64,000 nucleotides of DNA from a virus: IMG/VR virus record IMGVR_UViG_3300020147_000065, positions 62,001 to 126,000 of that record. One strand, 5' to 3'. Under the pieces are notes generated by a model. It was not told the DNA's origin, ran no database searches, and saw only the letters and a list, made by a program, of their open reading frames with translations. Of the stretch, positions 30,666 to 39,106 are shown piece after piece (the stretch's first letter is position 1; every line of letters begins with the position of its first letter). The position numbers and the translations under genes are program-made.

Positions 30666-32547
30666 TTAATTTAAGAATATCCTGACGGTTGACTGCATAC
30701 AAACCATCAGGCCCAGCAAGTAGAACGGTCTTCGAGTTTACGAATTGTTCGGTGCCATGAAACACCTTGTCTGGAACAAGCGAATTGTTTACAATGCTTA
30801 CTCGCACGATACCGTTATCAGTTGCAGCCAAAAAGAACTTTCCAATCGCACAGTTACCTCGCACACGTTGCCAAGCGGTTTCATCATCTTCCTTAGCCTC
30901 GTGGAAAGCCAGAATTTTACCATCTTTCCCTATAGCATAAGTACGGATAAGACGTTGCGAACCATCATTCATTAAGGCAGTGAACCAGGCTATGTCTTTT
31001 CCAAAGATACATGATGAATCAATAAGCTGTCCGCGGAAGTTCGGTAATCTGACTGAATCATCAATACCAATTTTTTCGGCGTCGAATACGAAACCAACGG
31101 TTACTGCTCCGGCTCGGTAAAAACCAAAACCCATTGTTTCTCCAACCCAAAATAAAGTATTGTTTTCGAGTACCTCACCGATCTTTACTTCACCAAAAAC
31201 ATCATCGCGTTTCAAGACTCCACCAACAACCCAAAAGCGATTACGACTGTTAGCATCGAACATCGGAATATTTTGGTAATCATCAATAACTACGTTGTTA
31301 TTTACATTACCAAATTTATCACGTACATTACCCAGGCAAGTATTAATCATATTGTTCTGTCCAATATGAAGTAAGTCTTTGCTTACTCGAAAGCGGGTGA
31401 ACGGTGTGATGTTTACTTTGCTAACCACGGCATAATTCGATCTTAGTCCTGCCCCATCTTCATAAACCATACGAAGTTCATCCTGATAGACGGCGTATAA
31501 AATACGTCCGTCGGTATGAAAAACATTCTCCATGTAAACATTGTTTACATGGGCCACCACAGGAATAACAGCTTGTTGTGGTGCGGTTGTGCAATTTGGA
31601 CAGGTGCTTCGGGCATGAAGTAATCCACAGTTGGTACACTTTGTCCAGCGAAGACCGGCGAGTAGTTTCTCAGGAAATTCTCCACGCTTTTTATGCGAAA
31701 ATACTTCTTCAAAATGATCGAGTAATTCATCTGGTAGTGTCTTTAGCGGGGTAGCGGCTTTCGGATATTTGACTCTGCTATCAAAAACTGATATACCAAG
31801 CAGAGGTCTATTACCAAACGCAATAGTCTTATCATCCAGTTTTCCACCATAAGGTCGAACAAACATAAGGCTATTGAAAAGCATAGTGTTAAACGCAAAC
31901 CAGTCGGTATCTGGACTATGTGGTTTGATAGGGTAGAAATAAGGTTCTGTATCATTAGTTCGTTTCTTGTTCAACTCGCAAATTGTGGGGTCAACAAAAT
32001 TTTCGTTGAAGACCACACAGAGGTACGGATGAAACTGCCAGCTGTCTGCATCAATGAAGTAAGCAGAATCATTTTTATTACCAACCAAAACATTTAAATC
32101 GTTGAAGTCTCCGATTACAATACTTGCCCCGTGGATGGCCCTAACTGTCCCATGAACATCTTGAAAGATACGAATAACTCTTTCATTAGGAACACCCGCA
32201 TCACGGAAACTTCGTTGGTTAAGTTGACCCAGCAAGAAAGTATCCTGCAAAAAGTCCATCGTATAACCAACCATTTTTCCTTTACCGTCTACAGCTAAAC
32301 TCTGAGGTACGACTACTTTGTTTGTGCTGATTTTAGGGAAATTAGCTAACTTCTTTTCATAGAGGTTAAGTTTTTGTTCTGCCGCTGCTTGGCGAGCAGG
32401 ATTACCTGCGTAATCAGGATGTTTTGGTCCCTTGAAAAGTTTTAGAGCAGTGTGTGGATTGACTTCATAAATATCAGCTTCACCACCACTTCCACGTAAT
32501 CTCTTCGGTGTTGGATTAAATTCTTTACCATTTATAAAAACTGGCAT
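30652..32547 (-). CDS. Protein kinase (YegI/TerY-P-associated type) with zinc ribbon and propeller-like C-terminus
   Basis: 631 residues. Kinase domain 1-290: Gly loop GSGGEADIY (19-27), Lys36 in ALKLFK, catalytic loop IGDFNDLN (145-152) in place of HRD, and FIDADSW (DFG equivalent, 164-170). A CxxC...CxxC zinc ribbon at about 316-333 (CTNCGL, CPNC). The remaining 290 residues are repeated beta strands that may form a propeller. This kinase type accompanies a PP2C and a TerY-like vWA protein in bacteria; all three are here. Confidence 0.8.
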   Translation of the reverse strand: MPVFINGKEFNPTPKRLRGSGGEADIYEVNPHTALKLFKGPKHPDYAGNPARQAAAEQKLNLYEKKLANFPKISTNKVVVPQSLAVDGKGKMVGYTMDFLQDTFLLGQLNQRSFRDAGVPNERVIRIFQDVHGTVRAIHGASIVIGDFNDLNVLVGNKNDSAYFIDADSWQFHPYLCVVFNENFVDPTICELNKKRTNDTEPYFYPIKPHSPDTDWFAFNTMLFNSLMFVRPYGGKLDDKTIAFGNRPLLGISVFDSRVKYPKAATPLKTLPDELLDHFEEVFSHKKRGEFPEKLLAGLRWTKCTNCGLLHARSTCPNCTTAPQQAVIPVVAHVNNVYMENVFHTDGRILYAVYQDELRMVYEDGAGLRSNYAVVSKVNITPFTRFRVSKDLLHIGQNNMINTCLGNVRDKFGNVNNNVVIDDYQNIPMFDANSRNRFWVVGGVLKRDDVFGEVKIGEVLENNTLFWVGETMGFGFYRAGAVTVGFVFDAEKIGIDDSVRLPNFRGQLIDSSCIFGKDIAWFTALMNDGSQRLIRTYAIGKDGKILAFHEAKEDDETAWQRVRGNCAIGKFFLAATDNGIVRVSIVNNSLVPDKVFHGTEQFVNSKTVLLAGPDGLYAVNRQDILKLTIGP

Positions 32548-32550
32548 AGA

Positions 32551-33375
32551 TTACACCTTCTTTCCTGCAATAATAGTAGTATCATCCACTAAAACTGTGT
32601 TATTTTGTACCAATTGAGTGGTAACACCGTTTACTTTCTCTTCATCATCTACGACTTTCACCTTTGGTACTCCCCCAGCAAGGCGACGAAGAGGTAATTC
32701 AAGACCATTCGCAGCGAAAGGATTCGCTGAAAATGGAATATCTTTCAAAAATTCTTCAATCTTCATTGGTAGATGATGAATACCATCGGTTGCTATCTCG
32801 AAATTCTGAACATCTTCTACTTTATATACAGCGATATTTTCCAAATCTGCGTTCACATCGTAGTCTTTTGGAAAGGCTCTGTACGCAAGATAATTTGGTG
32901 CATTTCCTTCGAAGTCAGGATCATATATTACTTCTCCATTAACTCGAATTACTCCATCACCACAAGCCACAAAAATCAGATTATTACGAAATTTAACAAA
33001 ACCAATAATTGTGAATAAAGTATATTGCCACAGCGTCCCAATCTTTTCCTCTTCGAGTTGAAAACTCATATTCAAAGCGCGGAGTGATGCAAGCATTCTT
33101 CTTCCTACCATCAACGGAATAGCATCAATAATAGCTTTTTCTTCCCAATCGTTTTGAATTGCTTCATTGATGAATCTCAGCGTTTGTGCAGAAAACGACC
33201 TCGCACCGAGGATAGCTCCAACTTCCGATTTCTCACATGATCCACAACCATCTGTTACAACACCAACCATCAAGTCTTCTGTTCCGTGCTCTGCTAAATA
33301 GAACGAATCTTGATTATTCAGAAAGTGTTGCAGGTGGTGTTTACCTCGTACACTTCCGTATGCGTATTCAAACAT
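32551..33375 (-). CDS. PP2C-type protein phosphatase
   Basis: 274 residues. PP2C metal motifs NQDSFY (21-26), VTDGCGSCEKSEVGA (about 39-53), CGDGVIRVNG, EIATDGIHH and DDTTII at the end. It should reverse phosphorylation by the adjacent kinase. Start four bases upstream of the kinase, same operon. The closest bacterial arrangement is yegK (pphC). Confidence 0.85.
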   Translation of the reverse strand: MFEYAYGSVRGKHHLQHFLNNQDSFYLAEHGTEDLMVGVVTDGCGSCEKSEVGAILGARSFSAQTLRFINEAIQNDWEEKAIIDAIPLMVGRRMLASLRALNMSFQLEEEKIGTLWQYTLFTIIGFVKFRNNLIFVACGDGVIRVNGEVIYDPDFEGNAPNYLAYRAFPKDYDVNADLENIAVYKVEDVQNFEIATDGIHHLPMKIEEFLKDIPFSANPFAANGLELPLRRLAGGVPKVKVVDDEEKVNGVTTQLVQNNTVLVDDTTIIAGKKV

Positions 33376-33784
33376 TATTATCCTCTATGATAAATCTGGC
33401 TTCACATCGCCAATAACGATTACCCCTGTAATCGTGTGCTGGTTTCCCAAAGGGAGTCTGTTGGTATTTAGACGGTACTCCGAACGTGTGATGATAACTC
33501 CATTGAAATCTGGTAATCTCGTATAATGATTCACCGACTCTAACCAGTTCACCGACCTTGGGTGGCTTTACTGGCTCTTTACCGAACATCTTGAATCGGT
33601 TACGACAACCATACATATTACCCTTACGAGTTCTATTTGGTCTTGCAATCAATACGTCGGACATTCTTCCTATCCAGACAGAATTTCCCAAGTCTCTCAC
33701 TTTCTCTTTACCTACCTTACCTTTATTACTCCCTTCTGAAAGTAAACGTCGGGTCATAGGTTTCGTTAAAACCGGGTTTGTCAT
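33368..33784 (-). CDS. Hypothetical basic protein
   Basis: 138 residues from ATG 33784 (AAGGT upstream). Rich in Arg/Lys/Asn (RRLLSEGSNKGKVGKEK, IARPNRTRKGNMYGCRNRF), with an SH3-like PPKVGELVRVGESLYEI. Overlaps the PP2C gene by 8 bases. Unknown. Confidence 0.5.
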   Translation of the reverse strand: MTNPVLTKPMTRRLLSEGSNKGKVGKEKVRDLGNSVWIGRMSDVLIARPNRTRKGNMYGCRNRFKMFGKEPVKPPKVGELVRVGESLYEITRFQWSYHHTFGVPSKYQQTPFGKPAHDYRGNRYWRCEARFIIEDNNV

Positions 33785-34133
33785 ATATTACCTTCCATCC
33801 TTCTTTTCTATAGGTGTCTTCAACATTCAGATAATTCTTGTCATAAACGGCACCAAGTCTTATACGAAGTTTCTTCGCTATTAAACTGGCTACATCTTTA
33901 GCTTTGAATTTAGAGTAACCTCCTACAGCATTGGAGACTATCATTTCGTTGAAGGCTTGGAAAACTTCTTTTGGGAAGACCGACTTCTTTGCAATGGCAA
34001 CCTCATCGGGTCTGATTGGGCGATCATCAGGAATCATTTGTTCTTTTCTTAATGCTCGTCGAGCGGTATCAGCTTCCGCCTGAGCTTGTGCTAAAGCGGC
34101 CTTTTCTTCCGCTGATGGAATTATTTCTTTCAT
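33726..34133 (-). CDS. Hypothetical protein, first gene of the minus block
   Basis: 135 residues from ATG 34133 (GAGAGG six bases upstream, downstream of the promoter). Ala/Glu-rich helical N-terminus and a globular C-terminus. Overlaps the next gene by 59 bases. Unknown. Confidence 0.55.
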   Translation of the reverse strand: MKEIIPSAEEKAALAQAQAEADTARRALRKEQMIPDDRPIRPDEVAIAKKSVFPKEVFQAFNEMIVSNAVGGYSKFKAKDVASLIAKKLRIRLGAVYDKNYLNVEDTYRKEGWKVIYDKPGFNETYDPTFTFRRE

Positions 34134-34152
34134 TTTTGTCCTCTCGCTAATC

Positions 34153-34181
34153 ATTATAGCACAGAAAAAGATGCCCGTCAA
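34153..34181 (-). promoter_or_regulatory. Promoter of the minus-strand TerY-P block
   Basis: Minus-strand TTGACG (34181-34176), 17-base spacer, TATAAT (34158-34153). Its -35 is three bases from the -35 of the divergent plus promoter. Confidence 0.8.
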
Positions 34182-34184
34182 CCC

Positions 34185-34213
34185 TTGACACTAATCGCCA
34201 TAAGTTGTATGAT
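34185..34213 (+). promoter_or_regulatory. Divergent promoter of the PrimPol-polymerase block
   Basis: TTGACA (34185-34190), 17-base spacer, TATGAT (34208-34213), then AAGGAG before ATG 34238. Confidence 0.8.
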
Positions 34214-34237
34214 TTAAGGCACAAGGAGAACGGTTAA

Positions 34238-35722
34238 ATGTTAAACGCACTGAGAGCTTTGGAGCTACATGGACGAGGTTGGAACGTTGTGCCATTATTA
34301 GAAGCATCTAAAAAGCCGGTTGGTGGACTCCCGTGGGGGAAATTCAACACGATTAGACAGTCGCATGATGAAGTCAAGCAGCTTTTTGCTGACCACGGGG
34401 GTAATGTAGGTGTAGTATGTGGAGAAGTATCTGACAATCTGTTTGTGTTGGATTGCGAAACGGACGATGTATTCAACGAACTATGGAAAGCAACAAAGCA
34501 TCTTCCTGTTCTCGTAGTTAGAACACCCCGCGGTGGGCATATTTACGGACGATGTGAGTTCCCCGTTAAACCACGCACCATTGATACCAAGTGGGGTAAA
34601 GTCGAAATTCGTTCTAATGGTCAATACGTGGTCAGCTATGGTTCAGTTCACCCCAACGGCATGGAATACATGCTCATGACCAATCCTGAAACCATTCATA
34701 AGTTTCCTCTTGGTAAATTAGCCGGAGTTGAGTGGCTCGTTCTTGAATATGATCCAAAGAACACCGAACTGAAGAAGATTCTCCGTGATTCAGGTATTGC
34801 TGAGAATCTTGCGAAGGGTTACACAAGCCGCTCAGAAGCAGAGATGGCGTTAATTACACTGATGGTGCGAAAGGGATACGATAAAAACGCAATCAGTAGT
34901 TTCTTGTCTTCGTCTGGCTATGGGGATAAGTTTGTGGAAATGCAGGATAAGTCCCCATCAAGGGCCTTTGCGTGGCTCGATTTGTCCATCAAGAAGGCGC
35001 AGAATCTCGGTCACACTCAGGAATTTACCGAAGTTCAGCGTAATATGTCAGACCTGAAGACTCTTTTAGTTTCGGCCTCCTTACGAGGCCGAAAGGGGGC
35101 AACACTCTATAAAGCCCTCCTCGTTCACATTAACACCTGTGATGCGTCGGGCAAGAAAGTTTATCATCTTTCCATTCGTGAAGGATGTGAAAAGGCAGGA
35201 ATGTCTCACCCGACATTCATGAAAATGAACGCCGAATTAGTTCAAATGGGACTTGTTGAGATTGTCAAGGCAACCAAAGGTATCGAGGGAAACAGCTACT
35301 CACTAAACCAGAAAGCTGTAAGAGAGTTTTTGGAAAGTCTTAATCTCCAAGACTTTAACACTCATATAAACACCCATGTGACTAATTGTGAAAGTTTTGG
35401 CGTTTTAGGTTTGTTTGAGGTTGGAAGCTTTGGTCACTCGGCTAACCAGATTTACAACATCTTGAGAACGAATCCTGGGCTAACCATCGCCCAAATCTCT
35501 AAGTCAACAGGTCGTGCTGATAACACGGTGCGTCGAGTCTTGACAAAGATGGCCGAAAATGGTATAGTTAAGAGAGAAGAAAATGGGACATGGAAGACGC
35601 TCGACATTGACCTCAAAGAGTACGCAGTGACCTCTGGTTCTGTGGGTAAGTTCTTGAAGAGGCGGTATAGACACATCAAAGAGCGTCAAAATTACAGGGG
35701 AGGTAAGGGTGGAGAAATCTAA
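34238..35722 (+). CDS. PrimPol with C-terminal winged-helix region, second copy
   Basis: 494 residues. PrimPol core at 1-190: GWNVVPL, KPVGGLPWGKF, FVLDCET (Asp72, Glu74), RTPRGGHIYGRC and VSYGSVHPNG (His). The C-terminal half has two winged-helix-like segments, the last being LTIAQISKSTGRADNTVRRVLTKM. This HTH tail is absent from the PrimPol at 5849, and the zinc motif of that copy is missing here. It is followed by the DNA polymerase, so this may be the main replicative primase. Confidence 0.82.
   Translation: MLNALRALELHGRGWNVVPLLEASKKPVGGLPWGKFNTIRQSHDEVKQLFADHGGNVGVVCGEVSDNLFVLDCETDDVFNELWKATKHLPVLVVRTPRGGHIYGRCEFPVKPRTIDTKWGKVEIRSNGQYVVSYGSVHPNGMEYMLMTNPETIHKFPLGKLAGVEWLVLEYDPKNTELKKILRDSGIAENLAKGYTSRSEAEMALITLMVRKGYDKNAISSFLSSSGYGDKFVEMQDKSPSRAFAWLDLSIKKAQNLGHTQEFTEVQRNMSDLKTLLVSASLRGRKGATLYKALLVHINTCDASGKKVYHLSIREGCEKAGMSHPTFMKMNAELVQMGLVEIVKATKGIEGNSYSLNQKAVREFLESLNLQDFNTHINTHVTNCESFGVLGLFEVGSFGHSANQIYNILRTNPGLTIAQISKSTGRADNTVRRVLTKMAENGIVKREENGTWKTLDIDLKEYAVTSGSVGKFLKRRYRHIKERQNYRGGKGGEI
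35540..35568 (+). promoter_or_regulatory. Consensus-like promoter inside PrimPol
   Basis: TTGACA (35540-35545), 17-base spacer, TATAGT (35563-35568), 141 bases upstream of the polymerase start. Confidence 0.55.
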
Positions 35723-37814
35723 TTTTGTATTCGACATTGAAACAATTATTAACTTCTTTTCTTACACAGCAATCAGTACGAAGACCGACGAAGTCAAGGT
35801 CTTCGTAATCTGGAAAAACCGAAATGATTTGGAAGCGATGTTGGATCACCTGGATAACGAAGCAAAAGGGTTAATAGGTTTTAACTCACTCAGCTTCGAC
35901 TATCCTGTAATTCATGAAATCATGAAGAAGAGGAAACACTTCCTCAAAATTGATGGTGACCAAGCCGCCCGTGAAATCTACAGAATTGCGCAGGAAACAA
36001 TTAACAAAGAATGGTCGCAGGTTTACAAACCATATCTACCACAGTTAGACCTTTTCAAAGTACATCACTTCGACAACCATGCAAAGATGACCTCGCTTAA
36101 AAAGCTTGAAATTGCCTTGCAAATGGATAACGTCGAGGATATGCCTCACCCTCACTGTGATGAGGTTGAGACTCAGGAAGTGGCCGACCAAATTCTTTCG
36201 TATAACTTGAACGACGTTATTGCAACAAAGCGATTCTGGCAAGTTAGCATTGACAAGATTAAACTTCGAGCCGGTATTCGTGAGCGTTACGGTATCGAGT
36301 GCATGAACTACTCTGATTCTAAAATCGGAGAAGAACTCATGCTAAAAATGTACTGTGAGCATACCGGAAAAGAGCCAAAAGAGGTCAAACCTCTTCGAAC
36401 GAAACGAAGTGTTCTCCGCTTTGCGGATTGCATTCCTGACTACATCAAGTTTGAGACAGATGAATTTAATGAGCTACTTGACTTCTTAAAAGGTAAAGAA
36501 GTGTCGGTAATGAAAGATTCTTTCAAGTACTCTTTCACTTATCGCAATTTCATTTTCGATTTAGGAACTGGTGGTATTCACGGTTGCGCCGCACCAAAGG
36601 TTTATGTTTCAGATGATGAAAAGATGATTATTGATGCTGACGTGGCATCTCTGTATCCATCTCTGGCTATCGTAAACAATCTTTATCCTGAACATTTGGG
36701 TGCTGACTTCCCAGCTATTTATGAAAACGAGATTGTCAAACCACGTATCGCTGCGAAACGTCGCGGTGACAAAGTTATGGCTGATGGTTTCAAACTGTCC
36801 GCCAACTCTGTTTATGGTAAGTCTAACAGTGAATGGTCTTTTTTGTACGATCCTTTGTACACTTTGAAGACCACCCTGGCTGGCCAACTTTCTTTATGTC
36901 AGCTATCTGAGATGTTGATGATAGCAATTCCTGAATTGGAAATGTTACAGATTAACACCGATGGTTTAACTGTCATTATTCCAAGAGGAGCAGAAGAAAA
37001 GTACCGAGAAGTCTGTAAGAAGTGGGAAGAAATCACCCGTCTTGAACTGGAATATGTCACCTACAGCAAAATGGTTGTTCGTGACGTAAATAACTATCTG
37101 GCTATCTCATCCGAGGGTAAAGTAAAGTACAAGGGTGCTTTTAAAATCCATACGGAAATGATTAAAGATGGTGAATACCACAAGGCATTCAACCAGGCAA
37201 TCGTTCCTCTTGCTCTTTCCAAGTATTATGTTGAGGGTATTGCTCTCGAAGATACTATTAGAGAGCATAAGAACATTTATGACTTCTGTAAGACCTTTAA
37301 CAGCCAAGGTGGTTGGGTCTGCGAAAGTTTACTTGTTGATGAAAATGGTAATGAATCTGATCATAGAACTGAACAGAAAAATAATCGTTACTATATTTCA
37401 GTCAAGGGTCGAAAATTCCGTAAGGTTTCTGGCGACCGTAAGATTGATATTGAGGCAAGTAATCCTGTCACGATATTTAATCATTTCGTTGAGAAACCTT
37501 TTGATGAATACGATGTAGACTACGAATACTATATCAACGAATGCTATAAGATTGTAGATACGATTTCCGGCGAAAAAGAACGACTCCAGAAAGAGCGAGA
37601 AATCGCTACGATGCTGGACAAGAGATCGAGGCAGGAAAGAAACTACGTTAAATTCTGTGTCGAAAAACTACCGACAAGAAAACAATATGAGGCATATCGC
37701 CTTGATTGGTTGGTAGAAAAATATGGTGAGGTAACAAGGTTCAAACCCTCACCGGCTGACAGAAAAAAGGCTTCGGAAGATCAAGTGGTAATGAGTTTCG
37801 ACGAGGATGAATAA
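35709..37814 (+). CDS. Family B DNA polymerase with 3'-5' exonuclease
   Basis: 701 residues with a GTG start (GGGGAGG upstream). ExoI FDIET (8-12), ExoII GFNSLSFDYP, ExoIII YNLNDVIATK (about 185). Motif A DADVASLYPSLA (about 310), motif B KLSANSVYGKS (about 360), motif C reads INTDGLTV (about 415) where most family members have DTD. It lacks the large inserts of T4-type polymerases. Overlaps PrimPol by 14 bases. Confidence 0.88.
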   Translation: MEKSNFVFDIETIINFFSYTAISTKTDEVKVFVIWKNRNDLEAMLDHLDNEAKGLIGFNSLSFDYPVIHEIMKKRKHFLKIDGDQAAREIYRIAQETINKEWSQVYKPYLPQLDLFKVHHFDNHAKMTSLKKLEIALQMDNVEDMPHPHCDEVETQEVADQILSYNLNDVIATKRFWQVSIDKIKLRAGIRERYGIECMNYSDSKIGEELMLKMYCEHTGKEPKEVKPLRTKRSVLRFADCIPDYIKFETDEFNELLDFLKGKEVSVMKDSFKYSFTYRNFIFDLGTGGIHGCAAPKVYVSDDEKMIIDADVASLYPSLAIVNNLYPEHLGADFPAIYENEIVKPRIAAKRRGDKVMADGFKLSANSVYGKSNSEWSFLYDPLYTLKTTLAGQLSLCQLSEMLMIAIPELEMLQINTDGLTVIIPRGAEEKYREVCKKWEEITRLELEYVTYSKMVVRDVNNYLAISSEGKVKYKGAFKIHTEMIKDGEYHKAFNQAIVPLALSKYYVEGIALEDTIREHKNIYDFCKTFNSQGGWVCESLLVDENGNESDHRTEQKNNRYYISVKGRKFRKVSGDRKIDIEASNPVTIFNHFVEKPFDEYDVDYEYYINECYKIVDTISGEKERLQKEREIATMLDKRSRQERNYVKFCVEKLPTRKQYEAYRLDWLVEKYGEVTRFKPSPADRKKASEDQVVMSFDEDE

Positions 37815-38596
37815 TGGATATTCATACAGAAGACCTTATTTGTATAACCAATGAAAAAGGTCAAATCACGGAATCCAACATGTCTTATTTTGCAACGATG
37901 GGTGTAGATAAGGATAAGATTCTTGATTATCTTGATGTCGAAGACCGAGAAAAAGTAGAAGGGGCGCTCAACAAGAGCGGCCCTTCTTATTCGGTTTTCA
38001 TAGTGAATTTATATACACGAGCCGGGGTTTTCCGAGCATCCGTCAGCATCACAAGAGGTAAAACTGACAAAGAGTTTTGCTTTATATTTCGTGCAGCCAT
38101 CCTTGAGAAGGAAACTGCACCCGTGGATAGCCTTACCAAACTTCCAACAAGAGATTATCTATCAATGGTATTGAATAAGTCGTTAGGTAGAGTAGAACGT
38201 AATCCTTCCTATAATTTTGGTTTACTGTTCATTGATCTTGATGGGTTCAAACAGGTAAATGATACCTCTGGTCATTTGGTTGGTGACAAACTGTTGCAAT
38301 TAGTCGCTCGTAAATTATTACGTGCAGTACGTCCGGTTGATACAGTCATCAGATATGGTGGAGATGAATTTATTATCGTGCTTGACGACGTAAAGAGCAG
38401 CCACGATATTGTGACCGTCTCTAATCGTATTGAAGAGGACATTAAGATCATTAGCTATATTGATGATGTTCCGGTTAAGATCGGAGCAAGTATCGGCTTT
38501 ACAGCTTACACTCCAGGTGAAACAATTGAGCAGATGATTGATACCGCTGATAAGGCTATGTATGACGCGAAGAAGACCAAGAAGGTAAGCCGATGA
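37814..38596 (+). CDS. PAS-GGDEF diguanylate cyclase
   Basis: 260 residues, cytoplasmic. N-terminal PAS-like region about 1-95 (DLICITNEKGQITESN, ILDYLDVEDREKV). GGDEF domain about 105-258: DSLTKLPTRDYL, FIDLDGFKQVND (metal Asp141), RYGGDEF (182-186 for GGDEF), ASIGFT and ADKAMYDAKK. RPVD at 173-176, five residues before GGDEF, is a canonical inhibitory I-site. All residues needed to make c-di-GMP from two GTP are present. Start overlaps the polymerase stop (TAATG). Confidence 0.9.
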   Translation: MDIHTEDLICITNEKGQITESNMSYFATMGVDKDKILDYLDVEDREKVEGALNKSGPSYSVFIVNLYTRAGVFRASVSITRGKTDKEFCFIFRAAILEKETAPVDSLTKLPTRDYLSMVLNKSLGRVERNPSYNFGLLFIDLDGFKQVNDTSGHLVGDKLLQLVARKLLRAVRPVDTVIRYGGDEFIIVLDDVKSSHDIVTVSNRIEEDIKIISYIDDVPVKIGASIGFTAYTPGETIEQMIDTADKAMYDAKKTKKVSR

Positions 38597-39084
38597 TAGA
38601 AACTATTAATCGTCCAAACGATTGGATACTTGGAGTGCTGTCCACGGGGGTTTATGCAAAGGAAATTCCTCTGAGGGAATACGAGAATTGGGAAGTTGAA
38701 CCTGAATTAACCTTATATGTCGTATTTTATGATAATTTACTTAATTTACGTAGGGCCAGTTCAATTTTTAATCCAGAAGCAGAGAAAGATACCAATTCTG
38801 TTGGTATCTTTCAACCTTTTCAATTAATTAATTTCAACGTTAATCCTGATGGAGAAATGCATCCAGCGATTGGCTTTTTGCGCACCAGCATTACACGCGA
38901 TAGAGCCTGTATTTTAAGTCATGAGGCTTATCATGCTGCCAATGAGTGGGCGAGAAGGAAGGGAATTAATTTCGACTTTGCTGAGGAAATAACAGACAAT
39001 GAAGAACACATCGGCTACATGATGACTTACATCACAGATGAAGTTTATAAATGTAGAGATAAAGCAAAAGCCATGATCGTTTGA
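38593..39084 (+). CDS. HExxH metallopeptidase-like protein
   Basis: 163 residues. CILSHEAYHAANEW gives HEAYH, and EEHIGYMM further on offers a third ligand Glu. No signal or membrane helix. Overlaps the GGDEF gene by ATGA. Its last codons form the left arm of the terminator. Confidence 0.55.
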   Translation: MIETINRPNDWILGVLSTGVYAKEIPLREYENWEVEPELTLYVVFYDNLLNLRRASSIFNPEAEKDTNSVGIFQPFQLINFNVNPDGEMHPAIGFLRTSITRDRACILSHEAYHAANEWARRKGINFDFAEEITDNEEHIGYMMTYITDEVYKCRDKAKAMIV

Positions 39085-39095
39085 TCATGGCTTTT
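39066..39095. terminator. Bidirectional terminator between convergent blocks
   Basis: AAAAGCCATGATC / GATCATGGCTTTT, 13 pairs and a 4-base loop, A-tract and T-tract on the two sides. The plus gene's stop is in the stem; the minus gene ends at 39107. Confidence 0.85.
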
Positions 39096-39106
39096 ATCAC
39101 ATTTAA

